From an uncultured bacterium (lineage in GTDB: Bacteria; Bacillota; Clostridia; Oscillospirales; CAG-272), in assembly GCA_949282345.1 (NCBI GenBank), contig CASDOQ010000013.1, positions 52,668 to 116,667 of the forward strand: a DNA stretch of 64,000 nt, given 5' to 3'. Both the position numbers and the translations under genes were made by a program. The notes under the pieces are model-generated. The model did not search any database and was not told the origin of the DNA. It saw nothing but the letters and a program-made list of their open reading frames with translations. Positions 23,651 through 33,053 of this stretch are shown one piece after another (positions within the stretch are counted from its first letter, which is position 1; each line of letters begins with the position of its first letter).

Positions 23651-25108
23651 GTGAAAGAGATGACTCCCCCCGTTACCCGTTTTGCCCCCAGCCCCACGGG
23701 CTATATGCACATCGGAAATCTGCGTACCGCACTCTATTCTTATTTGATCGCCCGGCACGGCGGCGGCCGTTTCATCCTCCGTATTGAAGATACGGACCGG
23801 GAGCGGCTCGTCCCCGGTGCGACCGATATCATCATCAAAACCCTGGCCGACACCGGCCTGCATTATGACGAAGGTCCCGACGTTGGAGGCGAACACGGCC
23901 CCTACGTCCAGAGCGAACGCCTCGGCATCTACAAAGAGTATGCGGAGGAACTCGTCCGGCGCGGAGCGGCCTACTACTGCTTCTGCACCAAAGAGCGATT
24001 GGAACAGCTTCACGAAGAGGACGCGACCGGCGGATACGACCGGCACTGCCGCGACCTCAGCCCGGAAGAAGTCGAACGGAATCTTGCCGCGGGAATGCCC
24101 TACGTCATCCGCCAGCGGATGCCGCTTACCGGAACGACCGGCTACCATGACGAGGTCTTCGGCGATATTTCGGTTGAAAATGCCGAATTGCAGGATCAGA
24201 TCCTCATGAAAGCGGACGGCTATCCGACCTATAACTTCTGCCACGTGGTGGACGACCACCTGATGGGCGTGACCCACGTTGTGCGCGGGAGCGAATATCT
24301 GATCTCCACGCCGAAATATGTCCTTCTTTACGACGCCTTCGGATGGGAAAGACCGCATTACGTGCATCTGCCGCTCCTGATGGGACGTGCGGAGGACGGC
24401 ACGGTATCCAAACTCTCCAAACGCCACGGAGCCGTCAGTTTTCAGGATCTTCTGGCGGACGGATACCTGCCCGAAGCCATCATCAACTATATCGCCCTCC
24501 TCGGATGGTGTCCGAAGGAAACCGAAAGCGAATTCTTCTCGCTCCGCGAACTCGAGGAGCTCTTTACGGTCGAGGCCGTCAACAAGTCTCCTGCCGTATT
24601 CGACTACGAAAAACTTCTTTGGTTCAACGGCGAATATATCCGCAAACTCCCCTTCCCGGTTTTCTGCGAAAAGGTGGCGCCGTATCTGCCTGCCTTGCCG
24701 GAAAACATGAACCGTGAAAAACTCCTTCTTTTGCTCTCTACGCGACTCTCCAAGCTGAGTGAGGCTGAAGAGAAGATCGGTTTCTTCCTCTCGCTTCCTG
24801 CGTACGGACCCGAACTTTTCCCCAACAAGAAAAACAAAGTCACGCCCGAAAACGCTCCGGCTCTTCTGGCATTGGCCGAGAAGACCGTCCGCGGCATGGA
24901 CGATTTCACAAACGACGCCCTCTTCAGCGCGCTTTCCGCAGCGGCTGAGGCGGCCGGCGTCAAGGCCGGCGCAGTCTTCTGGTGTGCGCGGATCGCGCTG
25001 TCCGGGCAAACGGTAACGCCCGGCGGCGCTACGGAGATCATGGAAGTCCTCGGGAAGGATGAGAGCCTCGCGCGCCTCGGGAAAGCGCTTACGCTTCTCG
25101 GCGCCTGA
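23651..25108 (+). CDS. gltX: Glutamate--tRNA ligase
   Basis: A 485-residue class I aminoacyl-tRNA synthetase that charges tRNA-Glu. It has the HIGH-type motif in SPTGYMHIGNLRTALYSYL and the KMSKS-type motif as KLSKRHGAV. The start is GTG at 23651 with a GGAT-type SD, with ATG at 23660 as alternative. C-terminal anticodon-binding helices are present and the length is normal. It may be non-discriminating in an organism using the amidotransferase route; the sequence here does not settle this. It ends with a terminator. Confidence 0.96.
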   Translation: MKEMTPPVTRFAPSPTGYMHIGNLRTALYSYLIARHGGGRFILRIEDTDRERLVPGATDIIIKTLADTGLHYDEGPDVGGEHGPYVQSERLGIYKEYAEELVRRGAAYYCFCTKERLEQLHEEDATGGYDRHCRDLSPEEVERNLAAGMPYVIRQRMPLTGTTGYHDEVFGDISVENAELQDQILMKADGYPTYNFCHVVDDHLMGVTHVVRGSEYLISTPKYVLLYDAFGWERPHYVHLPLLMGRAEDGTVSKLSKRHGAVSFQDLLADGYLPEAIINYIALLGWCPKETESEFFSLRELEELFTVEAVNKSPAVFDYEKLLWFNGEYIRKLPFPVFCEKVAPYLPALPENMNREKLLLLLSTRLSKLSEAEEKIGFFLSLPAYGPELFPNKKNKVTPENAPALLALAEKTVRGMDDFTNDALFSALSAAAEAAGVKAGAVFWCARIALSGQTVTPGGATEIMEVLGKDESLARLGKALTLLGA

Positions 25109-25115
25109 TCTTCAA

Positions 25116-25138
25116 GGGGACCCGGAGCGTCCCCTTTT
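25116..25138 (+). terminator. Terminator after gltX
   Basis: GGGGAC, 7-nt loop, GTCCCC, TTTT. Confidence 0.75.
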
Positions 25139-25186
25139 CCCGTTTCCCCGAATCGCCTTTGATTACGGAAAAAAGGAGACAGCCTC

Positions 25187-26041
25187 ATGCAGGATGTTGC
25201 TGAAAGAATACAGACTCACCTGTCATCCATGTCCAAGAGTCAGCGCCGCATCGCGGAACTGATCGAAAATAACTATGAAAAAACCGCGTATCTGACCGCC
25301 GCCCGTCTCGGCGAGATGGCAGGCGTATCGGAGCCGACCGTGGTACGCTTTGCCGCGGAACTCGGCTATTCGGGCTATCCGCAGTTTCAGCGTGCAATGC
25401 AGGAGATGCTTCGTGCCCGACTGACCCCGAATCAACGCATCGACGCCACGAACCTGCGCGTCGGAGAAGGCGACCTCATCAAGCAGGTCATGACGCAGGA
25501 TATGCAGCGGATCCGGGATACGATGGAACGGCTGGATCGCGCCGCCTTCTCTGCCGCCGCCGACGCCATCCTTTCCGCAAAAAACATTTATATTATCGGG
25601 GCGCGTTCCGCCTCTACGCTGGCCTCCTTTCTGCAATTGAATCTCTCGCTCATTTTTGACGGGGTGCGTCTTTTGCAGCCGACCAGTATCAGCGAGGTCT
25701 TCGAGCAGATCTTGCAGATCGGGCCGCAGGACGTTCTGATCGCCATCAGCTTTCCCCGATATTCAACAAAGCTCTCCCGCGCGGTCGAATACGCGCGGGC
25801 TCAGGGAGCTTTCGTCCTCTCACTGACCGACTCGCCCGCTTCCCCGATCGCGAAGGATGCGTCCTGCATCCTGACGGCCGAGAGCGATATGGCCTCCTTT
25901 GCCGATTCGCTCGTGGCGCCGCTTTCGATCCTGAATGCCATGATTGCCGAGATCACCCGCCGCGCCGCCCCGATGATCCGCGAGCGCTTTGACCGGCTGG
26001 AGGCCCTGTGGGATGAATATAACGTCTATGCAAAATCCTGA
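25187..26041 (+). CDS. MurR/RpiR family transcriptional regulator
   Basis: A 284-residue regulator. Residues about 1-77 form the HTH (MSKSQRRIAELIENNYEKTAYL, GVSEPTVVRFAAELGYSGYPQF). Residues about 120-260 form a SIS sugar-phosphate-binding domain (NIYIIGARSASTLASFLQ, DVLIAISFPRYSTKLSRAVEYA). Such proteins usually respond to a phosphosugar. No sugar pathway is adjacent; the next gene is a flavoprotein, which overlaps its end. SD AAGGAG is present. The target genes cannot be inferred. Confidence 0.92.
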   Translation: MQDVAERIQTHLSSMSKSQRRIAELIENNYEKTAYLTAARLGEMAGVSEPTVVRFAAELGYSGYPQFQRAMQEMLRARLTPNQRIDATNLRVGEGDLIKQVMTQDMQRIRDTMERLDRAAFSAAADAILSAKNIYIIGARSASTLASFLQLNLSLIFDGVRLLQPTSISEVFEQILQIGPQDVLIAISFPRYSTKLSRAVEYARAQGAFVLSLTDSPASPIAKDASCILTAESDMASFADSLVAPLSILNAMIAEITRRAAPMIRERFDRLEALWDEYNVYAKS

Positions 26042-27263
26042 TACCGTGGCGGTGATCGGCGGCGGAGCCGCCGGTATGACGGCGGCCGGGGCTTTGCTGA
26101 AAGCCGGCAAAAATGTTACACTGTTTGAACCGAATAAACAACTCGGATGTAAACTTTCCATTACAGGAAAGGGGCGTTGCAATCTCACAAACGACTGCAC
26201 TCCGGCCGAATTCCTGCAAAACGTGACCAGAAATCCGCGTTTTCTGTATTCGGCGATCAACGCTTTTTCTCCCGCGGATACCATGGCGCTCTTTGAATCT
26301 CTCGGGGTCCCGCTGAAGACCGAGCGCGGGCGGCGCGTCTTTCCCGTGAGCGACCGGGCGCGCGACGTCGTGGATGCCCTCTCCCACTACTGCCGGGGTG
26401 CGCACACAGTCCGCGAGAAGGCCGTGGAAATCACCTCGGACGGGGGGCGCGTCACCGGTGTAAGGACAGGGTCTGGCTTCTATCCCGCCTCCGCCGTGAT
26501 CCTGGCCAGCGGCGGCTGTTCTTATCCCCGCACGGGTTCCGACGGGAGTGGCTATGCCCTCGCCTCTGCCCTCGGGCACACCGTCACTCCGCTCATCCCC
26601 TCACTGGTCCCGCTGGAGAGTTGCGACCCGGATTGTGCCGCCATGCAGGGGCTTTCGCTGAAAAACGTCTCTCTCCGTATCACCGGGAAGAACCGAAAGA
26701 GCCTGTACGAGGACTTCGGGGAAATGCTCTTCACGCATTTCGGGGTCAGCGGCCCGATGATACTCAGCGCCTCGGCGCACCTGCGTGACTGTGACTGGGA
26801 AGAATGCCTGGCGCATATCGACCTGAAGCCGGCGCTCGATGAAAAAACGCTTGACCGCCGTCTTCTTTCCGACCTCGGAGCCGGAGCAAACCGCACGCTC
26901 TCCAATATTCTCGCCGGGCTACTCCCCTCCCTCCTGATCCCCGTCTGCCTCCGTAAGACCGCCATTTTGCCCGAAACACGCGGGCATGACCTTACGCGCG
27001 AAGAACGGCGCCGTCTTCTCTGCTTTCTGAAAGATTTTTCTTTCCCGCTTTCGGGCTTTCGCCCGATCGAAGAAGCCATCGTGACCTCCGGCGGGATCGA
27101 CGTCCGGGAAGTCAACCCCGGCAGTATGATGTCACGTCTTGTAAGTGGTCTCTATTTTGCCGGAGAGATCCTGGACGTGGACGCCTACACGGGCGGGTAT
27201 AACCTGCAGATCGCTTTTTCCACCGCGCAGGCGGCGGCACGCGCCGTGCTGAAAACCGGGTAG
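26013..27263 (+). CDS. HI0933/YhiN-type NAD(P)/FAD-dependent oxidoreductase
   Basis: A flavoprotein of the HI0933 (BaiN/YhiN) family, about 416 residues. The FAD-binding start is VAVIGGGAAGMTAAGALLKAG, followed by LGCKLSITGKGRCNLTND, ILASGGCSYPRTGSDGSGY, TSGGIDVREV and GEILDVDAYTGGYNLQIAFSTA. Its physiological reaction is not established for most members; one gut homologue reduces bile-acid intermediates. I chose ATG 26013 because a GGAGG lies 10 nt upstream; ATG 26028 is possible. It overlaps the rpiR-like gene by 29 bp, so the two are probably coupled. Confidence 0.88.
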   Translation: MNITSMQNPDTVAVIGGGAAGMTAAGALLKAGKNVTLFEPNKQLGCKLSITGKGRCNLTNDCTPAEFLQNVTRNPRFLYSAINAFSPADTMALFESLGVPLKTERGRRVFPVSDRARDVVDALSHYCRGAHTVREKAVEITSDGGRVTGVRTGSGFYPASAVILASGGCSYPRTGSDGSGYALASALGHTVTPLIPSLVPLESCDPDCAAMQGLSLKNVSLRITGKNRKSLYEDFGEMLFTHFGVSGPMILSASAHLRDCDWEECLAHIDLKPALDEKTLDRRLLSDLGAGANRTLSNILAGLLPSLLIPVCLRKTAILPETRGHDLTREERRRLLCFLKDFSFPLSGFRPIEEAIVTSGGIDVREVNPGSMMSRLVSGLYFAGEILDVDAYTGGYNLQIAFSTAQAAARAVLKTG

Positions 27264-27414
27264 TAGATCTCTGTGCGTTTCTGCTCCGCGGGACGGCGTA
27301 TGAAACAAGGTTTGAAGATCACATCGACGGGGTGTCCGGGAAACGATCCCCTTTGCAAAAACAAATGAACTCCCTGCCGAATCACCGATTCCATACCGAA
27401 AGGATGATAGTACG

Positions 27415-28080
27415 ATGAATATTGCCATTGACGGGCCGAGCGGAGCCGGGAAAAGCAGTCTTGCCAAGGCCATTGCACGCCGCCTCTCGATCGTCTACGT
27501 AGATACCGGCGCGCTCTACCGGAGTATCGGTCTTTACATGAAAGAGCACGGAATCGACCCGAAGGATGAGGTAGCCGTATCGGCGGCTCTTCCGGCCGTT
27601 GATCTCTCTCTCCGCTTTGAAAACCGGGAACAGCATATCTATCTCTGTGGCCGCGACGTCGGAGACAGGATCCGCACACCCGAAATGTCGCTCTACGCCT
27701 CTGCCGTCTCGGCATTGCCGGCCGTCCGTGCTTTTTTGCTGGATACCCAGCGTTCTATCGCGCAAAAGACCTCTGTGATCATGGACGGCCGTGATATCGG
27801 AACCGTCATCCTGCCCGACGCAGACGTAAAGATCTTTCTTACCGCCTCGCCTGAGGCACGGGCGCGCCGCCGCACCGCGGAATTGAAGGAAAAAGCGATC
27901 GACGCGCGCTACGAAGACGTGCTTTCCGATATGGCCATACGGGATAAAAACGATTCTACCCGTGCCATTGCTCCTGCCGTCCCTGCGGCGGACGCCGTCC
28001 TGCTCGACAACTCGGATATGGATGCCGAACAGACAGTGGAAGCCGCGCTGGCCATCATCCGGAAGAAGGTCGCACAATGA
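27415..28080 (+). CDS. cmk: Cytidylate kinase
   Basis: A 221-residue (d)CMP kinase. Seen: P-loop GPSGAGKSSLAKAIA, YVDTGALYRSIGLYM, and MDGRDIGTVILPDADVKIFL with the arginines of the NMP site. It feeds CTP and dCTP pools. The ATG has an AAGGATGA SD. The 151 bp before it (27264-27414) hold no clear promoter or terminator. It overlaps plsC by ATGA and begins the classic cmk-plsC-ispH::rpsA cluster. Confidence 0.97.
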   Translation: MNIAIDGPSGAGKSSLAKAIARRLSIVYVDTGALYRSIGLYMKEHGIDPKDEVAVSAALPAVDLSLRFENREQHIYLCGRDVGDRIRTPEMSLYASAVSALPAVRAFLLDTQRSIAQKTSVIMDGRDIGTVILPDADVKIFLTASPEARARRRTAELKEKAIDARYEDVLSDMAIRDKNDSTRAIAPAVPAADAVLLDNSDMDAEQTVEAALAIIRKKVAQ

Positions 28081-28772
28081 GCCACCCGCCGAAGCAAAAA
28101 GAAAAAAAGCCGAAGCCCAATCGGTTGGGGCGCTTTCTCTATCCTTTCCTTTCTCCCCTGATCCGATTTCTTTTCCGCATCCGCGTCGTCGGGCGTAAAA
28201 ATATTCCGCGCGAGGGCGGTTGCGTTGCCTGCTCCAACCACGTGGCGCTTCCAGACATCCTCGTTCTCTCGGCTTCCTTCCCCCGGGATCATATGCCCCT
28301 GTATATCGCAAAGGCCGAACTTTTCCGCATTCCGATCCTCCGGCACCTGATCCGTGCCCTCGGAGCCATTTCTCTTGACCGGGGCGGGAGCGACGTCGGA
28401 GCGATCCACCGGGCGGTGACACTGGCAAAGGACGGGGAGATGATCACCATCTTCCCGCAAGGGACGAGACAAAAAGGAAAAAATCCGGCGGACACGCCCA
28501 TTAAGCACGGCGCGGCGCTGATTGCCGCCCGGGCCGGTGTCCCTCTTCTTCCGGTCTGCATTTTCATGAAAAAACAGCGTTACGCCCTCTTCCGCCGGAT
28601 ATACGTCCTCTTCGGAAAACCCGTCTCACTGACCGAAGCGGGACTCACAGGAGAAACGAAAGATTACCGTTCGGCAATGGAATTAGTCTACGCGCGCGTC
28701 TGTGCACTGGGAGGCTTCTCCGCCGGGGCGGCTTTGCCGGAAGGAATCTACCATGACGATAAAGATCGCTGA
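28077..28772 (+). CDS. plsC: 1-acyl-sn-glycerol-3-phosphate acyltransferase PlsC
   Basis: A 231-residue membrane-associated acyltransferase that makes phosphatidate. The HX4D motif is in SNHVALPDILVL and the second block is FPQGTRQKG. An N-terminal hydrophobic segment follows a basic start. It overlaps cmk by 4 bp (ATGA) and ispH by 20 bp, so translation is coupled across the cluster. plsY, the enzyme for the preceding step, is at 40.3 kb. Confidence 0.94.
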   Translation: MSHPPKQKEKKPKPNRLGRFLYPFLSPLIRFLFRIRVVGRKNIPREGGCVACSNHVALPDILVLSASFPRDHMPLYIAKAELFRIPILRHLIRALGAISLDRGGSDVGAIHRAVTLAKDGEMITIFPQGTRQKGKNPADTPIKHGAALIAARAGVPLLPVCIFMKKQRYALFRRIYVLFGKPVSLTEAGLTGETKDYRSAMELVYARVCALGGFSAGAALPEGIYHDDKDR

Positions 28773-30828
28773 ATCCGCGGGCTTCTGCTTCGGGGTAACG
28801 CGCGCCGCGAACGCCCTGGAAGAACTGATCGCGGGCGGGGCCTGCGCCCGCATCCTGACGCTCGGGGAACTGATCCATAATCCCGTATATCTTGCCGGGC
28901 TTGCGGCGCGGGGAGTGCGTGCCGTGAACGAAGAAGAAGCCGAGGCTTTTGCCAAAGAGAGCGACGCGGTGGGAAAGACCGTTCTCCTTTTCCGTACGCA
29001 TGGCGTCAGTGCCGCAACCGAAGAAAAAATGCGCGCGCTGGCGAAGGAACACGCAAACTTTGAAGTCTACGATCTGACCTGCCCCTTTGTCAAAAAGATC
29101 CACACCCTCATCCGCGAGAATACCCGGGAGGACGGGATCCTCTTTCTTTTCGGAAAAGCGGGGCATCCCGAAGTGCTTGGTTCGGCGGACCGCGGCCGCG
29201 GCAAATGCCGGATCATCGGTTCGCCGGAGGATGCCGCGACATTTTTTGATAAAAAAGACAGCGATCTGCCGGTCGTGGCTCTCTCCCAGACCACCGAAAG
29301 CCGGGAAAACTGGGAAAAAACAAAAAAAATTCTTAGAAAACTATATACAAACGTAATTTTTTTTGATACAATATGTAATGTGACGCAAAATCGGCAAGAG
29401 GAAGCTGCACGCCTTTCCGCGTGGGCCGACGCCGTGATCGTCATCGGTGGGAAGAACAGCTCAAACACCCGTGAGCTGTGCGATCTGGCACGAAAACATT
29501 GCCGTGACGTGCGTTTCATTGAAAACGCCGGGGAGCTGACCCCCGACTTCCCGAAAAACGCAAAGATAGCAATTACCGCAGGTGCTTCCACGCCTCGCGG
29601 TTTAATAATGGAGGTATACAAAAAAATGGACGAAATCAGAACCGAAGATTTTGCCGAAATGCTGGAAGGAACACTCAAAACTTTAAATACAGGAGAAACT
29701 GTCACCGGTATTGTATCCGGCATCGCCAAAGACGCCGTATACGTGGACGTCGGCGTGAAGGCCACGGGCATTATCACCCGCGACCAGATCACCGATGACC
29801 CCGATGCCAACCTCGCCGATATGTTCAAGGTCGGGGACGAGCTTCGCCTCTTCGTCATCCGTGTCAGCGATACCGACGGGATCGTGACACTCTCTAAGAA
29901 AAGAGTGGATCGCGACAAGAACTGGTACGAGGTCGTGGCGCTGAAAGATGAGGGAGGCATCGTGGAAGGCAAGATCACCGAAGCCAACAAGGGCGGCGTC
30001 GTACTTGACTACAAAGGTACCCGCATCTTTATCCCCGCTTCCCGCACCGGCCTCGGCAAGGACGAGGATTATCAGTCGCTGGTCGGCACGGTTCAGCGTG
30101 CCCGCATCATTGACGTGGACGAAGCCAAAAAGCGCGCCATCGGCTCTATCCGCAGCGTCAAGGTCGAAGAAAACAAAGCCCGCGAGGAAGAACTCTGGCA
30201 GAAGCTTGAAGTCGGTCAGCGTTATACCGGCGTTGTGAAAAACCTGACCTCCTATGGCGCGTTCGTTGATATCGGCGGCATTGACGGCATGGTACATAAT
30301 ACCGAGCTGTCCTGGAAGCATATCAAGAGCCCGAAGGAAGTCGTCTCGATCGGTCAGGAACTGGAAGTTTACATCAAGGATCTTGATCCCGAAAAGAAGC
30401 GTATCTCTCTCGGATACAAGGCCGAAGAAAACGACCCGTGGCGCAAGTTTACCGATGCTTACAAGGTCGGTGACGTAGTGACCGGTAAAGTCGTCAGCAT
30501 GATGCCTTTCGGCGCTTTCGTCGAAGTGATGGATGGGGTGGACGGTCTTGTCCACATCTCCCGCATCGCGCAGGAAAAGATCGCGCGGCCGCAGGACGTC
30601 CTCACCATGGGGCAGGAAGTCACCGTGAAGATCGTGGAGATCGATAACGACCGCCGCCGTCTGAGCCTTTCGATCCGCGCGCTGCTGGACGAGGCACAGC
30701 GCGCCGCTGAGCAGGCCGCCCGTGAGGCCGAGCGGGCCGAGCGCGCCGCTGAACGTGAGGCCGCCCGCACGGAAGAGGAAGAGGCAAGAGCCGAAATGGC
30801 CCCCTACATCGTCCGCTCGATCGACTGA
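28753..30828 (+). CDS. ispH: Bifunctional HMB-PP reductase / S1 RNA-binding protein (IspH-RpsA fusion)
   Basis: A 691-residue fusion. Residues 1-~290 are IspH, the 4Fe-4S enzyme that ends the MEP isoprenoid pathway; the cluster cysteines are C12, C110 and C208, with GHPE and NSSNTREL. Residues ~310-650 hold four S1 domains, for example RYTGVVKNLTSYGAFVDIGG and VVTGKVVSMMPFGAFVEVMD. An acidic/alanine-rich helix ends the protein. ATG 28753 has SD GGAAGG and overlaps plsC. The fusion is well known in Clostridia. An A+T-rich patch at about 29320-29385, late in the IspH part, could hide an internal promoter, but none was proved. Confidence 0.96.
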   Translation: MTIKIAESAGFCFGVTRAANALEELIAGGACARILTLGELIHNPVYLAGLAARGVRAVNEEEAEAFAKESDAVGKTVLLFRTHGVSAATEEKMRALAKEHANFEVYDLTCPFVKKIHTLIRENTREDGILFLFGKAGHPEVLGSADRGRGKCRIIGSPEDAATFFDKKDSDLPVVALSQTTESRENWEKTKKILRKLYTNVIFFDTICNVTQNRQEEAARLSAWADAVIVIGGKNSSNTRELCDLARKHCRDVRFIENAGELTPDFPKNAKIAITAGASTPRGLIMEVYKKMDEIRTEDFAEMLEGTLKTLNTGETVTGIVSGIAKDAVYVDVGVKATGIITRDQITDDPDANLADMFKVGDELRLFVIRVSDTDGIVTLSKKRVDRDKNWYEVVALKDEGGIVEGKITEANKGGVVLDYKGTRIFIPASRTGLGKDEDYQSLVGTVQRARIIDVDEAKKRAIGSIRSVKVEENKAREEELWQKLEVGQRYTGVVKNLTSYGAFVDIGGIDGMVHNTELSWKHIKSPKEVVSIGQELEVYIKDLDPEKKRISLGYKAEENDPWRKFTDAYKVGDVVTGKVVSMMPFGAFVEVMDGVDGLVHISRIAQEKIARPQDVLTMGQEVTVKIVEIDNDRRRLSLSIRALLDEAQRAAEQAAREAERAERAAEREAARTEEEEARAEMAPYIVRSID

Positions 30829-30856
30829 TCGCAAAGATCTCATCCCGGATACAAAA

Positions 30857-30886
30857 CGCGCGCACCCAAAAGGTGCGCGCGTTTTT
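30857..30886 (+). terminator. Terminator of the cmk-plsC-ispH::rpsA operon
   Basis: CGCGCGCACC, loop CAAAA, GGTGCGCGCG, then T5. Confidence 0.92.
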
Positions 30887-30958
30887 GCATACTCCCCTGA
30901 TCGGCGGGCAGAAGAAGTGCGACCCGGCCTCGGATCGCAGTTTTTTTCGGAAGTCTTC

Positions 30959-31155
30959 TTAATCGAGTTTCTCTCCGTAATGATTGCAGAAACAGTTATC
31001 CGCCGCCACACGCTTTCCGCAATGCGGGCATTCGCGGAAAAGAGATCTACGAATCCCGCGATCAGGCAGAAAGCCCCCAGCAAAAGTCCCACCGCGCCGA
31101 ATATGCGGATGCGCCGGCGCATGATTTCATGTTTTTTCATTGTTTCCGGTTCCAT
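30959..31155 (-). pseudogene. Frameshifted small membrane-zinc-ribbon gene
   Basis: From ATG 31155 (SD AGGA) the frame encodes MKKHEIMRRRIRIFGAVGLL and more of one membrane helix up to GFVDLF. A -1 shift at a CTCTTTTCC tract then opens a frame reading FRECPHCGKRVAADNCFCNH, ending YGEKLD and TAA at 30961-30959. Together this looks like a known type of clostridial protein with a membrane helix and C-terminal zinc ribbon, but short, with the last expected Cys replaced by Tyr and a Cys two positions before FC. The total length is not a multiple of three. Either a decaying gene or a -1 frameshifted one. Confidence 0.55.
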
Positions 31156-31185
31156 AAATCCTCGCTTTTCAAAAGCAGAGATGAT

Positions 31186-32052
31186 TCAGCGTTTTTCTAC
31201 GCTCTCGAGGAAGCGGCGTTTATAGCGAGCCGGCGTGGTCCCGCGATATTGGCGGAAGGTGCGGATCAGATGCGAACTGTCGGTAAATCCGAAACGGTCA
31301 GCCGCTTCCTCTACGGTGCTTCCTCCCTCCAACGCGATCTGCACGGCATTCATCTTTTCATCCATAATGTAAGTCTCGACCGGTACAGAAAGATAGCGCA
31401 GAAAATCTCGACATAGCTTGGTTTTTCCGACCCCGAAACGCTCGGTCAGCCTGGAAATGGTGATCTTTTCCGTAATGTGGTCGGAAATATACCCGAGGAC
31501 TTCCCCGAGATACCGATCCGGCAAGGCGTTTGTCAACGGTTCAGTCACCCGGGCAGCCTCATTGGCTTCGGCAAAAAAGTATTCAAGCAACAGGCGGATA
31601 CGACGATTGGCCTCTTTGACGGGCGCATCGAGCAATTCCTCAAGATTTTCAAGACAACGGCACAGGCGAGTCAGACTTTCCTTGTCGAGCGGGATCAGCG
31701 CGGCCTCACGGTGGAAGACCGAAGAAAGCGGAAGCGCCCCCTGCAAAAACGAAAAGATCTCCCGATGCTCCATGCTGAAATAATACCTGTCGTAATCCAC
31801 GTCCAGGCGGTTGATCTGCGTGTGTGGGATATGATTTTTATAAAAGATCAGGCAGGCCCCGCGATGGGTAACGTACACATTGGGCGTAAGGATGGTGATA
31901 TGACCCGAACGAACCAGCAAGATCTCGTCGGTTTCATGAAAATGATATTTCATCCCCCCTGCATCTCTCCCGAAAGAAGGAAACGTCTGGGCGGAATTCG
32001 CCGCGATGGTCTGGCGGTATAATCTGAGCCGATTCCGATATGTATCTTGCAT
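31186..32052 (-). CDS. AraC family transcriptional regulator
   Basis: A 288-residue AraC-type regulator. The N-terminal cupin-like sensor begins YHFHETDEILLVRSGHITIL. The C-terminal double HTH covers about residues 185-285 (ITISRLTERFGVGKTKLCRDF, VEEAADRFGFTDSSHLIRTF, FRQYRGTTPARYKRRF). Three ATGs are in a row after GGAGG; the third (32052) has the best spacing. It is divergent from an esterase gene, which it may control, presumably in response to a small sugar-like ligand. That is inference from position only. Confidence 0.92.
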   Translation of the reverse strand: MQDTYRNRLRLYRQTIAANSAQTFPSFGRDAGGMKYHFHETDEILLVRSGHITILTPNVYVTHRGACLIFYKNHIPHTQINRLDVDYDRYYFSMEHREIFSFLQGALPLSSVFHREAALIPLDKESLTRLCRCLENLEELLDAPVKEANRRIRLLLEYFFAEANEAARVTEPLTNALPDRYLGEVLGYISDHITEKITISRLTERFGVGKTKLCRDFLRYLSVPVETYIMDEKMNAVQIALEGGSTVEEAADRFGFTDSSHLIRTFRQYRGTTPARYKRRFLESVEKR

Positions 32053-32138
32053 CATCATCCTCCGTCATAAGCGAGGCGTCAAACCTATATTTTTGCAAAA
32101 ACAGAAAGCTTCGTACGGAAACAACGTCTTTTGATTTC

Positions 32139-32167
32139 TTGACTTTTTTTCGCATCGATGCTATACT
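32139..32167 (+). promoter_or_regulatory. Promoter for the esterase gene
   Basis: TTGACT, 17 bp, TATACT in the divergent spacer with the AraC gene. Confidence 0.8.
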
Positions 32168-32213
32168 GAACCTACGGTCAATGACCGATTTCAAAAAACA
32201 GGAGTTTTTACTC

Positions 32214-33017
32214 ATGGAAACATTCAGCCTTTGGAACGGCGCGTATCCCGGCGCACAGACCGAGGAACCCGTCCTCACATACTATCCCGCCTTTTTGCGC
32301 CCCCAGCCTGAAAAGCCCGAAAAACGGGCGGCAGTGATCATTTTCCCCGGTGGAGGTTACGTCGGCCGGGCAAAACACGAGGGGGAAGGCTACGCGCAGC
32401 TCCTCAACACCTTTGGCGTTTCCGCTTTCGTGGTGGACTACCGGGTATCCCCCGCGGTCTTCCCCGATGAATTGCTGGATGCACGGCGGGCCGTGCGCTT
32501 CGTCCGGGCAAATTCCGAAAAATTCGGGATCGACAAAGAAAGGATAGCCGTTATGGGCTCTTCAGCCGGGGGGCATCTGGCCGCCCTGCTCTGCACCTAT
32601 CGCGGGGAACTTTGCGGCGAGGGCGCGGACGAGGTGGATCAGGAAGACTACCGTCCCAATCTGCAGATCCTCTGTTATCCCGTGATCTGCTCCGACGAGG
32701 CCGTCAGCCATGCGGATTCCTATCACAAACTGCTCGGTGACGACCGATACGTAGACCGGGATTCCTATTCTCCCGACCTGCTGGCGGACAAGGACACCCC
32801 GCCGGCCTTCATCTGGCATACGGCCGCAGACAGTGGCGTAAACGTCATCAACAGTTACCGAATGGCGACCCGTCTGCGCGAACTTTCCATCCCCTGCGAA
32901 ATGCATATCTTCCCCTATGGCGCACACGGCCTCGGCCTGGCCGCCGGAGACGATCACGTTGCGCAGTGGGGCGAACTTTTGCGCCGTTTTCTCAGGCTTT
33001 TCGGCTATCTCGGCTGA
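32214..33017 (+). CDS. Alpha/beta hydrolase (acetyl esterase/BD-FAE-like)
   Basis: A 267-residue cytoplasmic alpha/beta hydrolase. The oxyanion loop is FPGGGYVGRA, the nucleophile elbow GSSAGGHLAA (GxSxGG), and Asp and His are likely in HTAADSGVNV and YGAHGLGLA. These features fit small esterases that deacetylate sugars or xylan pieces. There is no signal peptide. ATG 32214 follows AGGAG; the frame is open upstream to 32040 through the promoter and that part is not coding. A divergent AraC regulator suggests inducible expression. Confidence 0.88.
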   Translation: METFSLWNGAYPGAQTEEPVLTYYPAFLRPQPEKPEKRAAVIIFPGGGYVGRAKHEGEGYAQLLNTFGVSAFVVDYRVSPAVFPDELLDARRAVRFVRANSEKFGIDKERIAVMGSSAGGHLAALLCTYRGELCGEGADEVDQEDYRPNLQILCYPVICSDEAVSHADSYHKLLGDDRYVDRDSYSPDLLADKDTPPAFIWHTAADSGVNVINSYRMATRLRELSIPCEMHIFPYGAHGLGLAAGDDHVAQWGELLRRFLRLFGYLG

Positions 33018-33053
33018 CTTTCTCCAAAGAGGTACTATCGATCGCGCGTATAC

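Noticed and set aside
29320..29385. Internal promoter in the A+T-rich patch of ispH
   Set aside because: A TACAAT is present but no -35 at proper spacing could be fixed with confidence.
29683..31155. 490-codon minus-strand frame opposite the S1 domains
   Set aside because: Only its first ~40 codons (the membrane helix of the broken zinc-ribbon gene) make sense; the rest is antisense to ispH::rpsA.
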